NCBI RefSeq assembly: GCF_001421415.1
Contig: NZ_LMKH01000035.1
Span: forward strand, 57,652 to 121,651
DNA length: 64,000 nt
Source of the DNA: Sphingomonas sp. Leaf208
GTDB lineage: Bacteria; Pseudomonadota; Alphaproteobacteria; Sphingomonadales; Sphingomonadaceae
Direction: 5' to 3'
Positions within the stretch are counted from its first letter, which is position 1; every line of letters begins with the position of its first letter. This document shows positions 44,157 through 54,307 of this stretch, piece by piece. The position numbers and the translations under genes are program-made. Below the pieces are notes generated by a model that did not search any database, was not told the origin of the DNA, and saw only the letters and a list, made by a program, of their open reading frames with translations.

Positions 44157-44999
44157 TCACGACCACGTAGCGCGCGGCGGCAGGCTCATCAGGATCGCGT
44201 CGATGTTGCCGCCGGTCTTGAGCCCGAACAGCGTCCCCCGGTCATAGACGAGGTTGAATTCGGCATAGCGCCCGCGCCATTCGAGCATCCGCGCCTCGTC
44301 GGCCGCATCGAACGGCGTATCCATCCGCCGCCGCACGATCCGCGGATAGGCGTCGAGGAACGCCTCGCCGACATCGCGCGTGAAGGCGAAGTTGGTCTCG
44401 AAATCGCCGTCGAGATGGTCGAAGAAAATCCCGCCGACGCCGCGGCTCACCTTCCGGTGCGGGATGTAGAAATAGGTCTCCGCCCACTCCTTGAACCGCT
44501 CGTAGTGTGCGGGATCGTGCGCGTCGCACGCCGCCTTCATCGTCGCGTGAAAGTCGGCCGTATCCTCCTCGACCGGCAAGGGCGGATTGAGATCGCCGCC
44601 GCCGCCGAACCAGCGCTTGGTGGTGTTGAGGAAGCGGCAGTTCATGTGCACCGCGGGCACATGCGGGTTGGTCATGTGCGCGACCAGGCTGATCCCGGTC
44701 GCGAAGAACCGCGGGTCCTCGCCGGCACCGTGGATCGACTTGGCGAAATCGCCCTCGAACGTGCCGCCGACGGTCGAGACGTTCACTCCGACCTTCTCGA
44801 ACACCTTGCCCTTCATGACGCCGCGCACGCCGCCGCCACCCGGTTCGCCCGACGGATCGATCCGGTCCCACGGCGTGTACTCGAACGACGCGTCGGAGCC
44901 CGCCTCCCGCTCGATAGCCTCGAACTCCGTACAGATACGATCGCGCAGGGATTCGAACCAGTGGCGGGCGGCGGCTTGCTGGGGGTCGAGATCGATCAT
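44157..44999 (-). CDS. hemF: Oxygen-dependent coproporphyrinogen III oxidase
   Basis: 280 residues, full length. Shows HMNCRFL, WFGGGGDLNPPLP, FYIPHRKVSRGVGGIFFDHLD and EFNLVYDRGTLFGLKTGGNIDAILMSLPP, all hallmark segments of HemF. It decarboxylates two propionates to give protoporphyrinogen IX in aerobic haem synthesis. Confidence 0.97.
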   Translation of the reverse strand: MIDLDPQQAAARHWFESLRDRICTEFEAIEREAGSDASFEYTPWDRIDPSGEPGGGGVRGVMKGKVFEKVGVNVSTVGGTFEGDFAKSIHGAGEDPRFFATGISLVAHMTNPHVPAVHMNCRFLNTTKRWFGGGGDLNPPLPVEEDTADFHATMKAACDAHDPAHYERFKEWAETYFYIPHRKVSRGVGGIFFDHLDGDFETNFAFTRDVGEAFLDAYPRIVRRRMDTPFDAADEARMLEWRGRYAEFNLVYDRGTLFGLKTGGNIDAILMSLPPRATWS

Positions 45000-45016
45000 G
45001 CGCGGGTCTCTACCAA

Positions 45017-45173
45017 ATCCTCCCCGGAACGGGGAGGGGGACCGTGCGAAGCATGGTGGAGGGGCTCACCGCGATCGTACCGTTGCGTAATGGCCGCCGT
45101 GACGTGTGTGGCGCTCCCCCTCCACCCTTCGGCAAAGGTGCCGAACGGTCCCCCTCCCCGTGTCGGGGAGGAT
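45017..45173. repeat. Inverted repeat (family R4)
   Basis: Copy of the 35820-35948 element; its right end reaches the trmL stop codon. Confidence 0.8.
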
Positions 45174-45622
45174 CAGCTCGGCCACCCGCCCGTCTGCCGC
45201 AAAGCCTCGGCAGCAACGATCCCCGTCGCCACGGAAATGTTCATCGACCGCAACCCCGGCCGCATCGGGATCAGCACCCGCACATCGGCGCGCTCATGCA
45301 CGTCCTCAGGCACGCCAGTCCCCTCGCTCCCCATCAGCAGCACGTCGTCGCTACGAAACTCGGCAACATCCAGCCGCACCGCGCCCTTCGTCGTCAGCAA
45401 CACGATCCGCCCCTGCACCTGCGCCAGGAACGCGTCCCAATCGACATGCCGCACCACGTCGACCGCCCCCACATAATCCATCCCCGAGCGCGCCACGGCC
45501 TTCTCGCTCCAGGTGAATCCCATCGGTTCGATCAGGTCGACGCCGATCCCCATGCACGCGGCGGTCCTAAGAATGGCGCCGACATTTCCGGCGATATCGG
45601 GCTGATAGAGGGCAATTCTCAT
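45173..45622 (-). CDS. trmL: tRNA (cytidine/uridine(34)-2'-O)-methyltransferase TrmL
   Basis: 149 residues from ATG 45622. SPOUT knot motifs: NVGAILRTAACMG, LMGSEGTGVPED, and IPMRPGLRSMNISVATGIVAAEAL. Modifies the wobble base of leucine tRNAs. The stop lies at the edge of the R4 repeat. Divergent from petA. Confidence 0.94.
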   Translation of the reverse strand: MRIALYQPDIAGNVGAILRTAACMGIGVDLIEPMGFTWSEKAVARSGMDYVGAVDVVRHVDWDAFLAQVQGRIVLLTTKGAVRLDVAEFRSDDVLLMGSEGTGVPEDVHERADVRVLIPMRPGLRSMNISVATGIVAAEALRQTGGWPS

Positions 45623-45807
45623 GCCCGATCCCTTAGCGCGCCGGGGGCCGGGTGGTAACCCAAAGCAAAATGCAGTTGGCAAACCCGCACCCCGCCGTCT
45701 ATCAAAGGCCAGCCTCCGTGGGGACGGTCGGGCAGGGTGGGCAACGGTTCGTCGAAACCGGAAACCCCGCCAGGCCACGAAAAAAATAACGTGCAAGGGC
45801 GAGATGA

Positions 45808-46392
45808 ATGGCGACAGTCGACGACATGGTTCCCCCCGGCGAATCGCCAGAGCCGTTTCACGAAGAGGCCCATGATCCTCGCCGCCGTGATTTCATCAAC
45901 ATCGCCGCCGTCTCGTTCGCCGGTGTCGGCGCGGTCGCGATCGTCCTGCCGCTGATCAACCAGATGAACCCGAGCGCAGACGTGCTCGCACAGTCGACCA
46001 CCGAGATCGACCTGTCGAAGATCCTCCCCGGTCAGGCGATCAAGACGTCGTTCCGCAAGCAGCCGCTGTTCGTCCGCAACCTGACGCCGAAGGAAATCTC
46101 GGAAGCCGACGCGGTCGACATCTCGACCTTGCGCGATCCGCAGACGCTCGAACAGCGCACCAAGGCGGGCAAGAAGAACTGGCTGATCACGCTGGGCGTT
46201 TGCACCCACCTCGGCTGCGTTCCGCTCGGCGCGGGCGAGGGTGAGAACAAGGGCCCGTTCGGCGGCTATTTCTGCCCGTGCCACGGCTCGGCCTACGACA
46301 CCGCCGCACGCATCCGCAAAGGCCCCGCTCCGTCGAACCTCCACGTTCCGGACTATGCCTTCAATTCCGACACCGTCGTCACGGTAGGCTGA
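45808..46392 (+). CDS. petA: Ubiquinol-cytochrome c reductase Rieske iron-sulfur subunit
   Basis: 194 residues. A twin-arginine-type start (HDPRRRDFINIAAVSFAGVGAVAIV) leads into a single membrane helix. The [2Fe-2S] box 1 CTHLGCVPLG and box 2 CPCHGSAYD are intact. First gene of petABC; part of the bc1 complex in the cytoplasmic membrane, with the head domain in the periplasm. Confidence 0.97.
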   Translation: MATVDDMVPPGESPEPFHEEAHDPRRRDFINIAAVSFAGVGAVAIVLPLINQMNPSADVLAQSTTEIDLSKILPGQAIKTSFRKQPLFVRNLTPKEISEADAVDISTLRDPQTLEQRTKAGKKNWLITLGVCTHLGCVPLGAGEGENKGPFGGYFCPCHGSAYDTAARIRKGPAPSNLHVPDYAFNSDTVVTVG

Positions 46393-46401
46393 GGAACGAC
46401 C

Positions 46402-47733
46402 ATGAGCTTTCCCTGGGCCAAGCAATACGAACCGAAGCTGCCGCTGACGCGGTGGCTGGACGAGCGGCTTCCCGTTCCCCGGCTCGTCTACAATTCACTC
46501 GGCGGCGGCTATCCCGTCCCGCGCAACCTCAATTACTTCTGGAACTTCGGCGTGCTCGCCGGCGCCGCACTGGCGATCCAGATCGTCACCGGCATCGTGC
46601 TGGCGATGCACTACGCCGCCAACGGCGCGGTCGCGTTCGACTCGGTCGAGAGCATCATGCGCGACGTCAACGCCGGCTGGTTCCTGCGCTACGCCCACGC
46701 GAACGGCGCCTCGATGTTCTTCATCGTCGTCTACACGCACATCTTCCGCGGGCTCTATTACGGCTCGTACAAGGCACCGCGCGAGATGGTGTGGCTGCTC
46801 GGCGTCGTCATCTTCCTGCTGATGATGGCCACCGCGTTCATGGGCTATGTGCTTCCCTGGGGCCAGATGAGCTTCTGGGGCGCACAGGTCATCACCGGGT
46901 TCTTCTCCGCGATCCCGCTCGTCGGCGACACCATCCGCATCTGGCTGCTCGGCGGATTCGCGCCCGACAACGCCGCGCTCAATCGCTTCTTCTCGCTGCA
47001 TTACCTGCTGCCGTTCGTGATCGCGGGCGTCATCATCCTGCACATCTGGGCGCTGCACATCCCCGGCTCGAACAACCCGACCGGCGTCGACGTGAAGGGC
47101 GAGCAGGACACCGTCCCGTTCCACCCCTATTACACGGCGAAGGATGGCTTCGGGCTCGGCATCTTCATGCTGATCTTCGCCAGCCTGCTGTTCTTCTTCC
47201 CGAACTATCTCGGCCACCCGGACAACTACATCCCGGCCAACCCGCTCTCGACGCCCGCGCACATCGTCCCCGAATGGTATTTCTGGCCGTTCTACGCGAT
47301 CCTGCGCGCCTTCACCGCGGACTTCATCCTGCCGGCCAAGCTCTGGGGCGTGTTGGCGATGTTCGGCTCGATCCTGCTGCTGTTCTTCCTGCCGTGGCTG
47401 GACAGCTCGCCGGTCCGTTCGATGAACTATCGTCCCAAGGCGCGGATCGCGTTCTGGGTGCTGGTCGCGGACATCTTCGTGCTCGGCTATTGCGGTGGCG
47501 CCCCGGCGAACGCGTTCTACGTGATCCTCAGCCAGATCTGCGCGGCCTATTATTTCGCGCATTTCCTGATCATCCTGCCGCTGATCTCGCGGTCCGAGCG
47601 TCCGCGGCCGCTGCCCAACTCGATCACCGAGGCCGTGCTGAACAAGCATGGCGGCACCAGCCCGGCCCACACCGCGCTGTCGACGGCGCCCACGTCGCAT
47701 GGCGCGCCCTCCGCGCCGCACGCCGCGCACTGA
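46402..47733 (+). CDS. petB: Cytochrome b of the bc1 complex
   Basis: 443 residues, eight membrane helices. Two haems are held by His pairs in helices 2 and 4 ([37 protein letters not shown]), and the Qo-site [13 protein letters not shown] motif is present. An Ala/Ser/Pro/His-rich C-terminal tail is extra. Second gene of petABC. Confidence 0.98.
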   Translation: MSFPWAKQYEPKLPLTRWLDERLPVPRLVYNSLGGGYPVPRNLNYFWNFGVLAGAALAIQIVTGIVLAMHYAANGAVAFDSVESIMRDVNAGWFLRYAHANGASMFFIVVYTHIFRGLYYGSYKAPREMVWLLGVVIFLLMMATAFMGYVLPWGQMSFWGAQVITGFFSAIPLVGDTIRIWLLGGFAPDNAALNRFFSLHYLLPFVIAGVIILHIWALHIPGSNNPTGVDVKGEQDTVPFHPYYTAKDGFGLGIFMLIFASLLFFFPNYLGHPDNYIPANPLSTPAHIVPEWYFWPFYAILRAFTADFILPAKLWGVLAMFGSILLLFFLPWLDSSPVRSMNYRPKARIAFWVLVADIFVLGYCGGAPANAFYVILSQICAAYYFAHFLIILPLISRSERPRPLPNSITEAVLNKHGGTSPAHTALSTAPTSHGAPSAPHAAH

Positions 47734-47754
47734 TACGAACTCGAGGACACACAC

Positions 47755-48597
47755 ATGGTTCGTCTCATCGCATCCTTCGTCGGCGCGGCCTTCGTGCTGG
47801 TGCTCGGCATCGCGCTCTTCGGCAGCGTCTACGGGGTCATCACCGATCCCGTCGCGCCGACCGCGGAGAGCGTCGCGCACAAGCACCCCAAGGAACTCGA
47901 GCTCGCCTCCAATGGCGTATTCGGCAAGTTCGACCGTCGCCAGCTGCAGCGCGGGTTCCAGGTCTACAAGGAAGTCTGCTCGGCCTGCCACTCGCTGCGG
48001 CTGGTGGCGTTCCGCGACCTGACCAAGATCGGCTATACCGACCCCGAGGTTAAGGCGATCGCCAACCAGTGGGTCATCGAGCAGCCGTCGATCAACCCGG
48101 AGACGGGTGAGCCGGCAACGCGCAAGAATATCCCGTCGGATCACTTCCCGTCGCCGTTCGCCAACGAGATCGCCGCGCGCGCCGCGAACAACAACGCGCT
48201 GCCGCCCGATCTCTCGCTGATCACCAAGGCGCGCGAGGACGGCACCGCGTATGTCCATTCGCTGCTGACCGGCTACACGACGCAGCCCGCCGCGCTGCTG
48301 AAGGAATTCCCGGATATCAAGACGCCGACCGGGCTCCACTACAATCCGTATTTCGCGAACCTCAACATCGCGATGCCGCCACCGCTCACGTCTGATGGCC
48401 AGGTCGCTTACGCGGACGGGACCAAGGCGACGAAGGAGCAGATGTCGACCGACGTCTCGGCGTTCCTGACCTGGACCGCCGAGCCCAATCTCGAGGCGCG
48501 TCATGCCGCCGGGTTCGCGTCGATCATCTTCATCCTGATCTTCTGCGGCCTCGCCTGGGGCGCGTACCAGAACGTCTGGCGCGACGTTAAGCATTGA
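47755..48597 (+). CDS. petC: Cytochrome c1 of the bc1 complex
   Basis: 280 residues. Haem motif CSACH (EVCSACHSLRLVAF), the methionine ligand in NIAMPPPL, and a C-terminal anchor helix (FASIIFILIFCGLAWGAY). The N-terminal hydrophobic segment is a signal or second anchor. Transfers electrons from the Rieske protein to cytochrome c. Confidence 0.97.
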   Translation: MVRLIASFVGAAFVLVLGIALFGSVYGVITDPVAPTAESVAHKHPKELELASNGVFGKFDRRQLQRGFQVYKEVCSACHSLRLVAFRDLTKIGYTDPEVKAIANQWVIEQPSINPETGEPATRKNIPSDHFPSPFANEIAARAANNNALPPDLSLITKAREDGTAYVHSLLTGYTTQPAALLKEFPDIKTPTGLHYNPYFANLNIAMPPPLTSDGQVAYADGTKATKEQMSTDVSAFLTWTAEPNLEARHAAGFASIIFILIFCGLAWGAYQNVWRDVKH

Positions 48598-48638
48598 TGG
48601 TGGCCGGGCTCCCGCGGTAAGGGCGCATGGATAAGGGA

Positions 48639-48680
48639 GCGGCGGACGGGTGGTAAGCCCGGTCCGCCGCTTTCGTTTTG
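48639..48680 (+). terminator. Intrinsic terminator of petABC
   Basis: AGCGGCGGAC (48639-48648) pairs with GTCCGCCGCT (48662-48671), followed by TTCGTTTT. Confidence 0.8.
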
Positions 48681-48735
48681 GCCGTAGCACCCTGTCGCGA
48701 TACGGCCGCCGCTCCGCGCGAAGAAGGGAACGTCC

Positions 48736-49284
48736 ATGGCCGATATCAACGAGCGCAACGCCGATCTGAAGGCCCTGATCCGCACCATCCCGGACTTCCC
48801 CAAGCCAGGCATCCAGTTCCGCGATATCACCACACTGTTGCTTGATCCGGCAGGCTGGGCGACCGCGATCGAGCGAATGGTCGAAGCAGTATCCGGCCCC
48901 GTCGACCTAGTCGCCGGAATCGAAGCCCGCGGCTTCCTCTTCGCAGCCGCCTTGGCCGCACCGCTAAAGGCCGGCGTCCTGCTGATCCGCAAGGACGGCA
49001 AGCTCCCCGGCGCCACCATCGCAGAAGACTACGCGCTCGAATACGGCACCGACCGCATCGCGATTCATGCCGATGCGCTTGCCCCCGGCGCGCGCGTCCT
49101 GCTGGTCGACGACCTGATCGCCACCGGCGGCACCGCCCGCGCCGCCGTCCGCCTGCTCCACAAAGCCGGCGCGGTCGTCATGCAAGCCCAGTTCCTGGTC
49201 GACCTTCCCGACCTGGGCGGCGCGGAAGCACTGCGCACAGACGGCATCGAAGCAACCGCGCTGATCCACTTCCCCGGCCACTGA
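48736..49284 (+). CDS. apt: Adenine phosphoribosyltransferase
   Basis: 182 residues. The PRPP motif is VLLVDDLIATGGTARAAVRLL and the early FPKPGIQFRDIT motif is typical. Salvages adenine to AMP. Preceded by the petABC terminator, so it has its own promoter. Confidence 0.96.
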   Translation: MADINERNADLKALIRTIPDFPKPGIQFRDITTLLLDPAGWATAIERMVEAVSGPVDLVAGIEARGFLFAAALAAPLKAGVLLIRKDGKLPGATIAEDYALEYGTDRIAIHADALAPGARVLLVDDLIATGGTARAAVRLLHKAGAVVMQAQFLVDLPDLGGAEALRTDGIEATALIHFPGH

Positions 49285-49311
49285 CGGCTCGAAGGACATA
49301 ATCACATAGCC

Positions 49312-49388
49312 GTTCCCCCGCGGACGCGGGGGCCCAGCTAAATACCGTAGCATACCGTCACCCTGGACCCCCGCGTTCGCGGGGGAAC
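49312..49388. repeat. Inverted repeat (family R6)
   Basis: GTTCCCCCGCGGACGCGGGG left arm and its mirror ending GGGGGAAC, ~35-nt spacer. Confidence 0.8.
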
Positions 49389-49537
49389 AGTATGGGGCGT
49401 GTGCAACGAAACGTGTGGGGCTCCTGAACAACCCCAAACCCCGTCAGACCCCATTCATGGAACTTGCGATACACCGACTCCGTTATGCGATGAATGGCGG
49501 CGCGTTGTGTCCGCTCTCCACGTACGGGAGAACTTCC

Positions 49538-50281
49538 ATGTTTATGAAGCGCTTCGGCATTATCGGCCTAGCCTTGGGTCTCGGACTAGGCGTCGCGGGC
49601 TGTACTGACGGTTATGGCTATGGCGGCGCGGGCGTCGGTTATGCCAGTGATCCCTATTACGGTGGTGGCTACGGCGACGGCTATTACGGCGCAGGCTACG
49701 GCGGCGGCTATGACGGCTTCGCAGGCTATGGCGGCTTGAACTCCTATTACGGCTGGAGCGGCGATTATTATTATCCCGGCTCGGGCGTGTACGTCTACGA
49801 CCGCTACCGTCGCCCACACCGCTGGAACGGAAACCAGCAGCGCTACTGGCAGGGCCGCCAGCAATATCGCGGCAACCACAACGACGGCGGTCGCGGCAAC
49901 TGGGGCGGATTCGGCAACCGCGGAAATGGCGGCCGAGACGGCGGCTGGCGTGGCAACCGTCCGGGCTACCAGGGCAACCCCGGCACCCCCGGTCAGGGCC
50001 AGTTCGGCAACGGCCGTCCCGGGCGAGGTCCCGGCCAAGGCTGGGATCGTGGCCGTGGCCCCGATCGCGGCCAGTTCGGTCAACCCGGCCAGCCCGCTCA
50101 GCCCGGCCAGGTCACCAACCCGCAACAGCCCCAGGCTCAAGGCGGCTTCCGCGGCAATCGCGGCGACGGCGCATTCCGAGGCAATCGCGGCGGCGGCGGC
50201 CAGCGGTTCGGCGGCGGACAGCGCTTCGGTGGCGGACGTCAGGGCGGTGGCAACCGCGGCGGCGGTCGTCCGGCGCAGTAA
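49538..50281 (+). CDS. Gly/Tyr/Arg-rich low-complexity lipoprotein
   Basis: 247 residues from ATG 49538 (GGGAG upstream); the ATG at 49544 is an alternative. Lipobox VAGC (Cys ~21). The mature part is Gly/Tyr-rich (YGGGYGDGYYGAGYGGGYDG), then Gly/Arg/Gln/Asn-rich, ending in GGGQRFGGGQRFGGG repeats. No folded domain is apparent; likely surface or periplasmic and intrinsically disordered. Function unknown. Confidence 0.72.
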   Translation: MFMKRFGIIGLALGLGLGVAGCTDGYGYGGAGVGYASDPYYGGGYGDGYYGAGYGGGYDGFAGYGGLNSYYGWSGDYYYPGSGVYVYDRYRRPHRWNGNQQRYWQGRQQYRGNHNDGGRGNWGGFGNRGNGGRDGGWRGNRPGYQGNPGTPGQGQFGNGRPGRGPGQGWDRGRGPDRGQFGQPGQPAQPGQVTNPQQPQAQGGFRGNRGDGAFRGNRGGGGQRFGGGQRFGGGRQGGGNRGGGRPAQ

Positions 50282-50294
50282 CTAGAGCAGATCG

Positions 50295-50492
50295 GTTCAC
50301 GCGAAGGCGCGAAGAGAAGGATTAGTTTTTCACGCGGAGACGCCGAGACGCGGAGAGTAGTTCGGGAACGGCGCGGTCCACTCATCGCGACAGTGAAGCC
50401 CACGACGAAGCTCTGCCATCCTAAATCTCTCCGCGCCTCCGCGCCTCCGCGTGAACAAATCTTCTCTTAGCGCCTTCGCGCCTTCGCGTGAA
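50295..50492. repeat. Composite nested inverted repeat (family R7)
   Basis: Second copy of the nested palindrome at 17222-17450: outer arms with GCGAAGGC units (50296-50319 / 50461-50491), inner CACGCGG/CCGCGTG arms (50326-50356 / 50427-50456), unique core ~70 nt. Confidence 0.8.
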
Positions 50493-50546
50493 AAACACCG
50501 ACGTCAGACGAAAAGCCGGATTACGTGAGGGGTGATCGACCGCCAA

Positions 50547-51008
50547 TCAACCGGTCGGCGTGCCAGCAGGGCGGGTAGCCACTAACCCATTAGACACGAA
50601 CGTCATCACCATCACGTCGTCCTGATTGAACACCCGCATCCGGCTCTTGAAGATCCCCATCTCCGGCCGGCTCGCCGACACCCGCTTCTCCAGGATCTCG
50701 GTCTCGCAACGCAGAGTATCTCCCGGATACACCGGCTTCACCCACTTCAACTCGTCGATCCCAGGCGACCCGAGGCCAGCCTGCTGGTTCTCCTTCAGGT
50801 TCGCGACCACCATCGACATCACCATCGCACACGTATGCCAGCCGCTCGCCGACAACCGCCCGAAATGCGTCTGCGCCGCCGCCTCGTCGGACAAGTGGAA
50901 CGGCTGCGGATCGTATTTCGCGGCAAAGTCCATCACCTCCTCGCGCGTGACCGCGTAGGAACCGAACGACGCGGTCCGACCGACCTCGATATCCTCGAAA
51001 TACTGCAC
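50547..51008 (-). CDS. MaoC-like (R)-hydratase family protein
   Basis: 153 residues, single hot-dog fold. The hydratase motif region reads DFAAKYDPQPFHLSDEAAAQTHFGRLSASGWHT (catalytic Asp and His) with GIDELKWVKPVYPGDTL. Such proteins hydrate trans-2-enoyl-CoA or act in related acyl-CoA steps. Substrate unknown. It lies 11 bp after the phosphodiesterase gene on the same strand. Confidence 0.88.
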   Translation of the reverse strand: MQYFEDIEVGRTASFGSYAVTREEVMDFAAKYDPQPFHLSDEAAAQTHFGRLSASGWHTCAMVMSMVVANLKENQQAGLGSPGIDELKWVKPVYPGDTLRCETEILEKRVSASRPEMGIFKSRMRVFNQDDVMVMTFVSNGLVATRPAGTPTG

Positions 51009-51019
51009 AACCTCTCCTC

Positions 51020-52333
51020 TTATCGTTGCAGCACCTTCTGGAAGGGTGCGTCGGTGCCGTCCAGCCCCGCCTCGGCCGGCAACCCGATCAGATCACGCAG
51101 CAAAGGCTCGATCGCCACGTTGTCGAAGCTCGGAATGGTCTTGCCCGCCACGAACGCCGGCCCGTTGGAGATGAACAGCGCGCGCATCTCCGGCGCCATA
51201 TTGTCATAGCCGTGCATGCCGCCGACCGAAGCCTTGGTCGGCGCGCTCGGATCGACCCGCCAGCCGACATCGGCGAGGCACAGATAGCTCGGCACGCGCG
51301 GATTGCGCCCATAATGGAACCGCGCCGGGATCTCGCCCTTGCGCCAGCATTGCAGATGATCGTGGGGCTTTAGCAATCGCGCCTCCAGCGCCGCCTCATG
51401 TCCCGGCACCGCGAACAGTGTCGCGTACGGTCCGGTCTCGACGGTGCGATAGTCCGCCTTGTCCGCGATCGTATCCAGCGCCACGACCCGCGAGCTGCTC
51501 GTCGCCGCCATGCCATGATCCGCGACGATCACCAGGTTCGCCCGCTGCCCCAGCGCGGCAAGCCCATCGACCAGCGCGCCAATGCTCGCATCGACATCCG
51601 CCACCGCCTGCGTCACCCCAGCGCTGTCCGGCCCACCCGCATGACCCGCACTATCGACCGTATCGAAATACAACGTCACCAGTTTAGGCCGGATCGCGGC
51701 CGGCCGCCGCATCCAGTCGAGCACCGCGTTGACCCGCTGCGTCCCCGAAACCTGCTGGTTGAACTGCTGCCAATCCTCCGGCCGCGTCCCGCCGTCGATC
51801 ACCCCGTGGCTGTCGGGCTTGACCTTGCCGCCGACCGCAACGTTCGCGCCTGGCCAGAACATCGTCGCGGTCCGGATCCCGGCCTTTTCCGCATCGACCC
51901 AGATCGGCGAGCTCTCGCTCCACCAGAACGGATCGTCCGTCGCCATGGTGAACGTCTCCCCCGGCCGCGCCGGATCCTCCATCCTGTTCCCGACGATCCC
52001 GCTGCGGTCGGGCCGCAGGCCCGTCACCAAAGTCCAGTGATTGGGGAAGGTGATGCTCGGAAACGACGGCCGCATGCTCGCGAACACGCCGCCAGCGCGC
52101 AGCCGGTTAAGGTGCGGCGTCACCCCCCGATCGAGATAATCCGGCCGGAAGCCATCGATCGACACGAGGATCGTGACCGGCGCCCGGGTCTCGCCCGGCA
52201 TCGCAGCCGCCGCCGTCGTGGTCGGAGCAGGCGCAGTAATCGGCGCAAGGGCAGGGGGTGTATACGGATAGGCACACCCAGCGAGCGTCAGCCCGAGTGC
52301 AGAACCGAGGAGAGCCAGCGCGTTCTTCATCAT
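51020..52333 (-). CDS. NPP-type nucleotide pyrophosphatase/phosphodiesterase, lipoprotein
   Basis: 437 residues. Lipobox LAGC (Cys20). Alkaline phosphatase superfamily with the NPP pattern: metal Asp60 (VSIDGFRPDYL), nucleophile Thr95 (FPSITFPNHW), DTVDSAGHAGGPDS, ADHGM and GMHGYDN metal ligands. Acts on nucleotides or phosphodiesters in the periplasm. Precise substrate unknown. Confidence 0.9.
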   Translation of the reverse strand: MMKNALALLGSALGLTLAGCAYPYTPPALAPITAPAPTTTAAAAMPGETRAPVTILVSIDGFRPDYLDRGVTPHLNRLRAGGVFASMRPSFPSITFPNHWTLVTGLRPDRSGIVGNRMEDPARPGETFTMATDDPFWWSESSPIWVDAEKAGIRTATMFWPGANVAVGGKVKPDSHGVIDGGTRPEDWQQFNQQVSGTQRVNAVLDWMRRPAAIRPKLVTLYFDTVDSAGHAGGPDSAGVTQAVADVDASIGALVDGLAALGQRANLVIVADHGMAATSSSRVVALDTIADKADYRTVETGPYATLFAVPGHEAALEARLLKPHDHLQCWRKGEIPARFHYGRNPRVPSYLCLADVGWRVDPSAPTKASVGGMHGYDNMAPEMRALFISNGPAFVAGKTIPSFDNVAIEPLLRDLIGLPAEAGLDGTDAPFQKVLQR

Positions 52334-52437
52334 AACCGTTCGTCCCGACCAAGTGGCGACTTCGCGCGGTCCTTACTCGGCACGAACGGCGAGCGGAAGC
52401 GACCGTTTGCGCAGGGCACCGGTCGCCCAACGAACAG

Positions 52438-52543
52438 CACCACCCCGGCGAAGGCCGGGGCCCAGTTGGGGAACGTAGCTGAGAGGCGTTGCGCGCCGTT
52501 ACTCTTACCTACCCAACTGGACCCCGGCCTCCGCCGGGGAGGT
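52438..52543. repeat. Inverted repeat (family R2)
   Basis: Same element as 26795-26901. Confidence 0.85.
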
Positions 52544-52606
52544 AACGGAGGTGCCGAGACGTACAGGTGAGGTGGCCACCTGCAAGACTCGGCACGGGTC
52601 GTCGGC

Positions 52607-54259
52607 CTACAACCCCACCGCCAGCTTGCTGAACAACGTCCAACTCACCGGCGTCTTCCCATACGCCGCCTCCAGCGCCGCCGGCTTGGCATACGCCGCC
52701 ACTGTCCCCCCGAGCGCCAACCCTAGCGGTCCGACGATCGGCACCCGGTACGCATACCCGACCTCCGCCTTCGTCACTCGGAACTTGGTATCATGCAAAG
52801 GATCGCCCTCGTCGGGAAACAGCTCGTCGTTCGCCACGTTCTCGACTCGCCCGAACACCGCATGCCGCGCCGAAAGCTCATACGTCGCCTCCGCCAGGAA
52901 CGCGCTCAACTTCTCCCCCGGCACCCGGTCCTTGAGACTATACGCGAACGTCGTCGCCAGCCCGCCCCGCGCATATTGCACACTCGCAGTCGAGCGGTTC
53001 TCATCCTCGCCCGGATGCTGCGCCTCGGGCTCCTTCAGATGGCCATGGCTCACCTGCACCGCCCAGAACGGCGACGGCGTCCACGTCCCGCGCACGCTCC
53101 ACGAATCGAGTCGCGGCGTCTCGATATTCCAGCGATGCTCGTCCGGCTCGCGCCCCTTGAACGCCGACGCCTCCAGCTGGAACGCGGGTGTCGCATACCC
53201 CGCCGTCACCACGCCGTAGGTGATATGCGTCGAGTCGAACCAGTGATGCGTGATCGGCGACATCGGCTGATACCGCGCCGACCCCCGGTGCATGAACGCG
53301 CTCGGCCCTAGCGCCGGCTCGCCGACCGGCCCGCCATACAGGAAGACGGTGTTGCCGTTCCCCAGCCGATAATCGACCTTCGCGGCAAGCTCCATGAACA
53401 GGTCGTGCGGATGCTGCCGATCGACCAGCGGCCGGTCGTTCGCCAGCTCGCCGGTCGCAAACAGATTGGTATAGCCGCGCGCGCCCATCAGCGGCTCGAG
53501 GCTGTTCATCGTCCGCAGCTGGATATGGAACCGGTCGCCCAGGTCGCGGTCCGCCATCAGCATCGCCATCGACTGCACGAACGCCTCGCTCTTCCCGCGC
53601 GGTCCCCCCTGGTCGGTCGCGACGCCCCACGCATAGCCATGCGCCATCAGCATCCACTCGCCGACCTGCGCCATATACCCGCGCATCGGCCCCTCGGCCG
53701 CCGGCAACCGCGACGTCCCGCTCCCCTGGCTGTAGAACCCGGCCGACGTCCCCATCGCCATTCCCGCCATTGCCGAACCCGCCGGCATCTTTGCCAGTGC
53801 CGCATCGGATGCCGCGCGGTAGGCGGGGTCGGCGATCATCGCATGCCCCATCGCGCCATGATCCATCGCCATCCCAGGCATCGCCGAGTGATCCATCTGC
53901 GCATGATCCATCCCCGGCATCGCGTCCGTCATCGCAGACGGCGTGGCTGGGGTCGGCGGAGCGACCGGAGCAGGGTGGCCCATCGCCGAATGGTCCATCG
54001 TCGAATGATCGATAGCCCCTCCAGACAGCGACGGAGGAACCGCCGGCGCAGCCGAACGCGCACCCGACCGCTTAGCCACCGGCCGCGACTTCGCCTTCTT
54101 CACCGTCTTCCTGGGAGCCGCATCCGGCATCGTCATACCCGGCATGGACGTGGCATGTTGCGCCACCGCGCCAACGGGCACCACCGCCGCCACGACACCG
54201 CCCGCAAGCAGCATCGCCCTCACGGCACCAGCCGCGAGAAACCTCGATCGAGTCATCAT
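52607..54259 (-). CDS. Outer-membrane barrel protein with Met/His-rich N-terminal domain (probable copper role)
   Basis: 550 residues. After a signal peptide, residues ~35-165 are rich in Met, His and Asp, with repeats of the form MDHSAMG, MPGMDHAQMDHSAMPGM and MDHGAMGHAM, typical of Cu(I)/Ag(I) binding segments. Residues ~170-550 read as a beta-barrel with strand-like alternation, an R-Q-H-P-H-D-L-F motif, and a C-terminal strand ending KLAVGL. The adjacent small Cys/His protein (54308-54661) supports a metal-handling unit. Copper is inferred, not shown. Confidence 0.75.
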   Translation of the reverse strand: MMTRSRFLAAGAVRAMLLAGGVVAAVVPVGAVAQHATSMPGMTMPDAAPRKTVKKAKSRPVAKRSGARSAAPAVPPSLSGGAIDHSTMDHSAMGHPAPVAPPTPATPSAMTDAMPGMDHAQMDHSAMPGMAMDHGAMGHAMIADPAYRAASDAALAKMPAGSAMAGMAMGTSAGFYSQGSGTSRLPAAEGPMRGYMAQVGEWMLMAHGYAWGVATDQGGPRGKSEAFVQSMAMLMADRDLGDRFHIQLRTMNSLEPLMGARGYTNLFATGELANDRPLVDRQHPHDLFMELAAKVDYRLGNGNTVFLYGGPVGEPALGPSAFMHRGSARYQPMSPITHHWFDSTHITYGVVTAGYATPAFQLEASAFKGREPDEHRWNIETPRLDSWSVRGTWTPSPFWAVQVSHGHLKEPEAQHPGEDENRSTASVQYARGGLATTFAYSLKDRVPGEKLSAFLAEATYELSARHAVFGRVENVANDELFPDEGDPLHDTKFRVTKAEVGYAYRVPIVGPLGLALGGTVAAYAKPAALEAAYGKTPVSWTLFSKLAVGL

Positions 54260-54307
54260 TATATCCTTGGAAAAGCCTGAAAATCACGGTGCCTCAGCAC
54301 CCGGCGA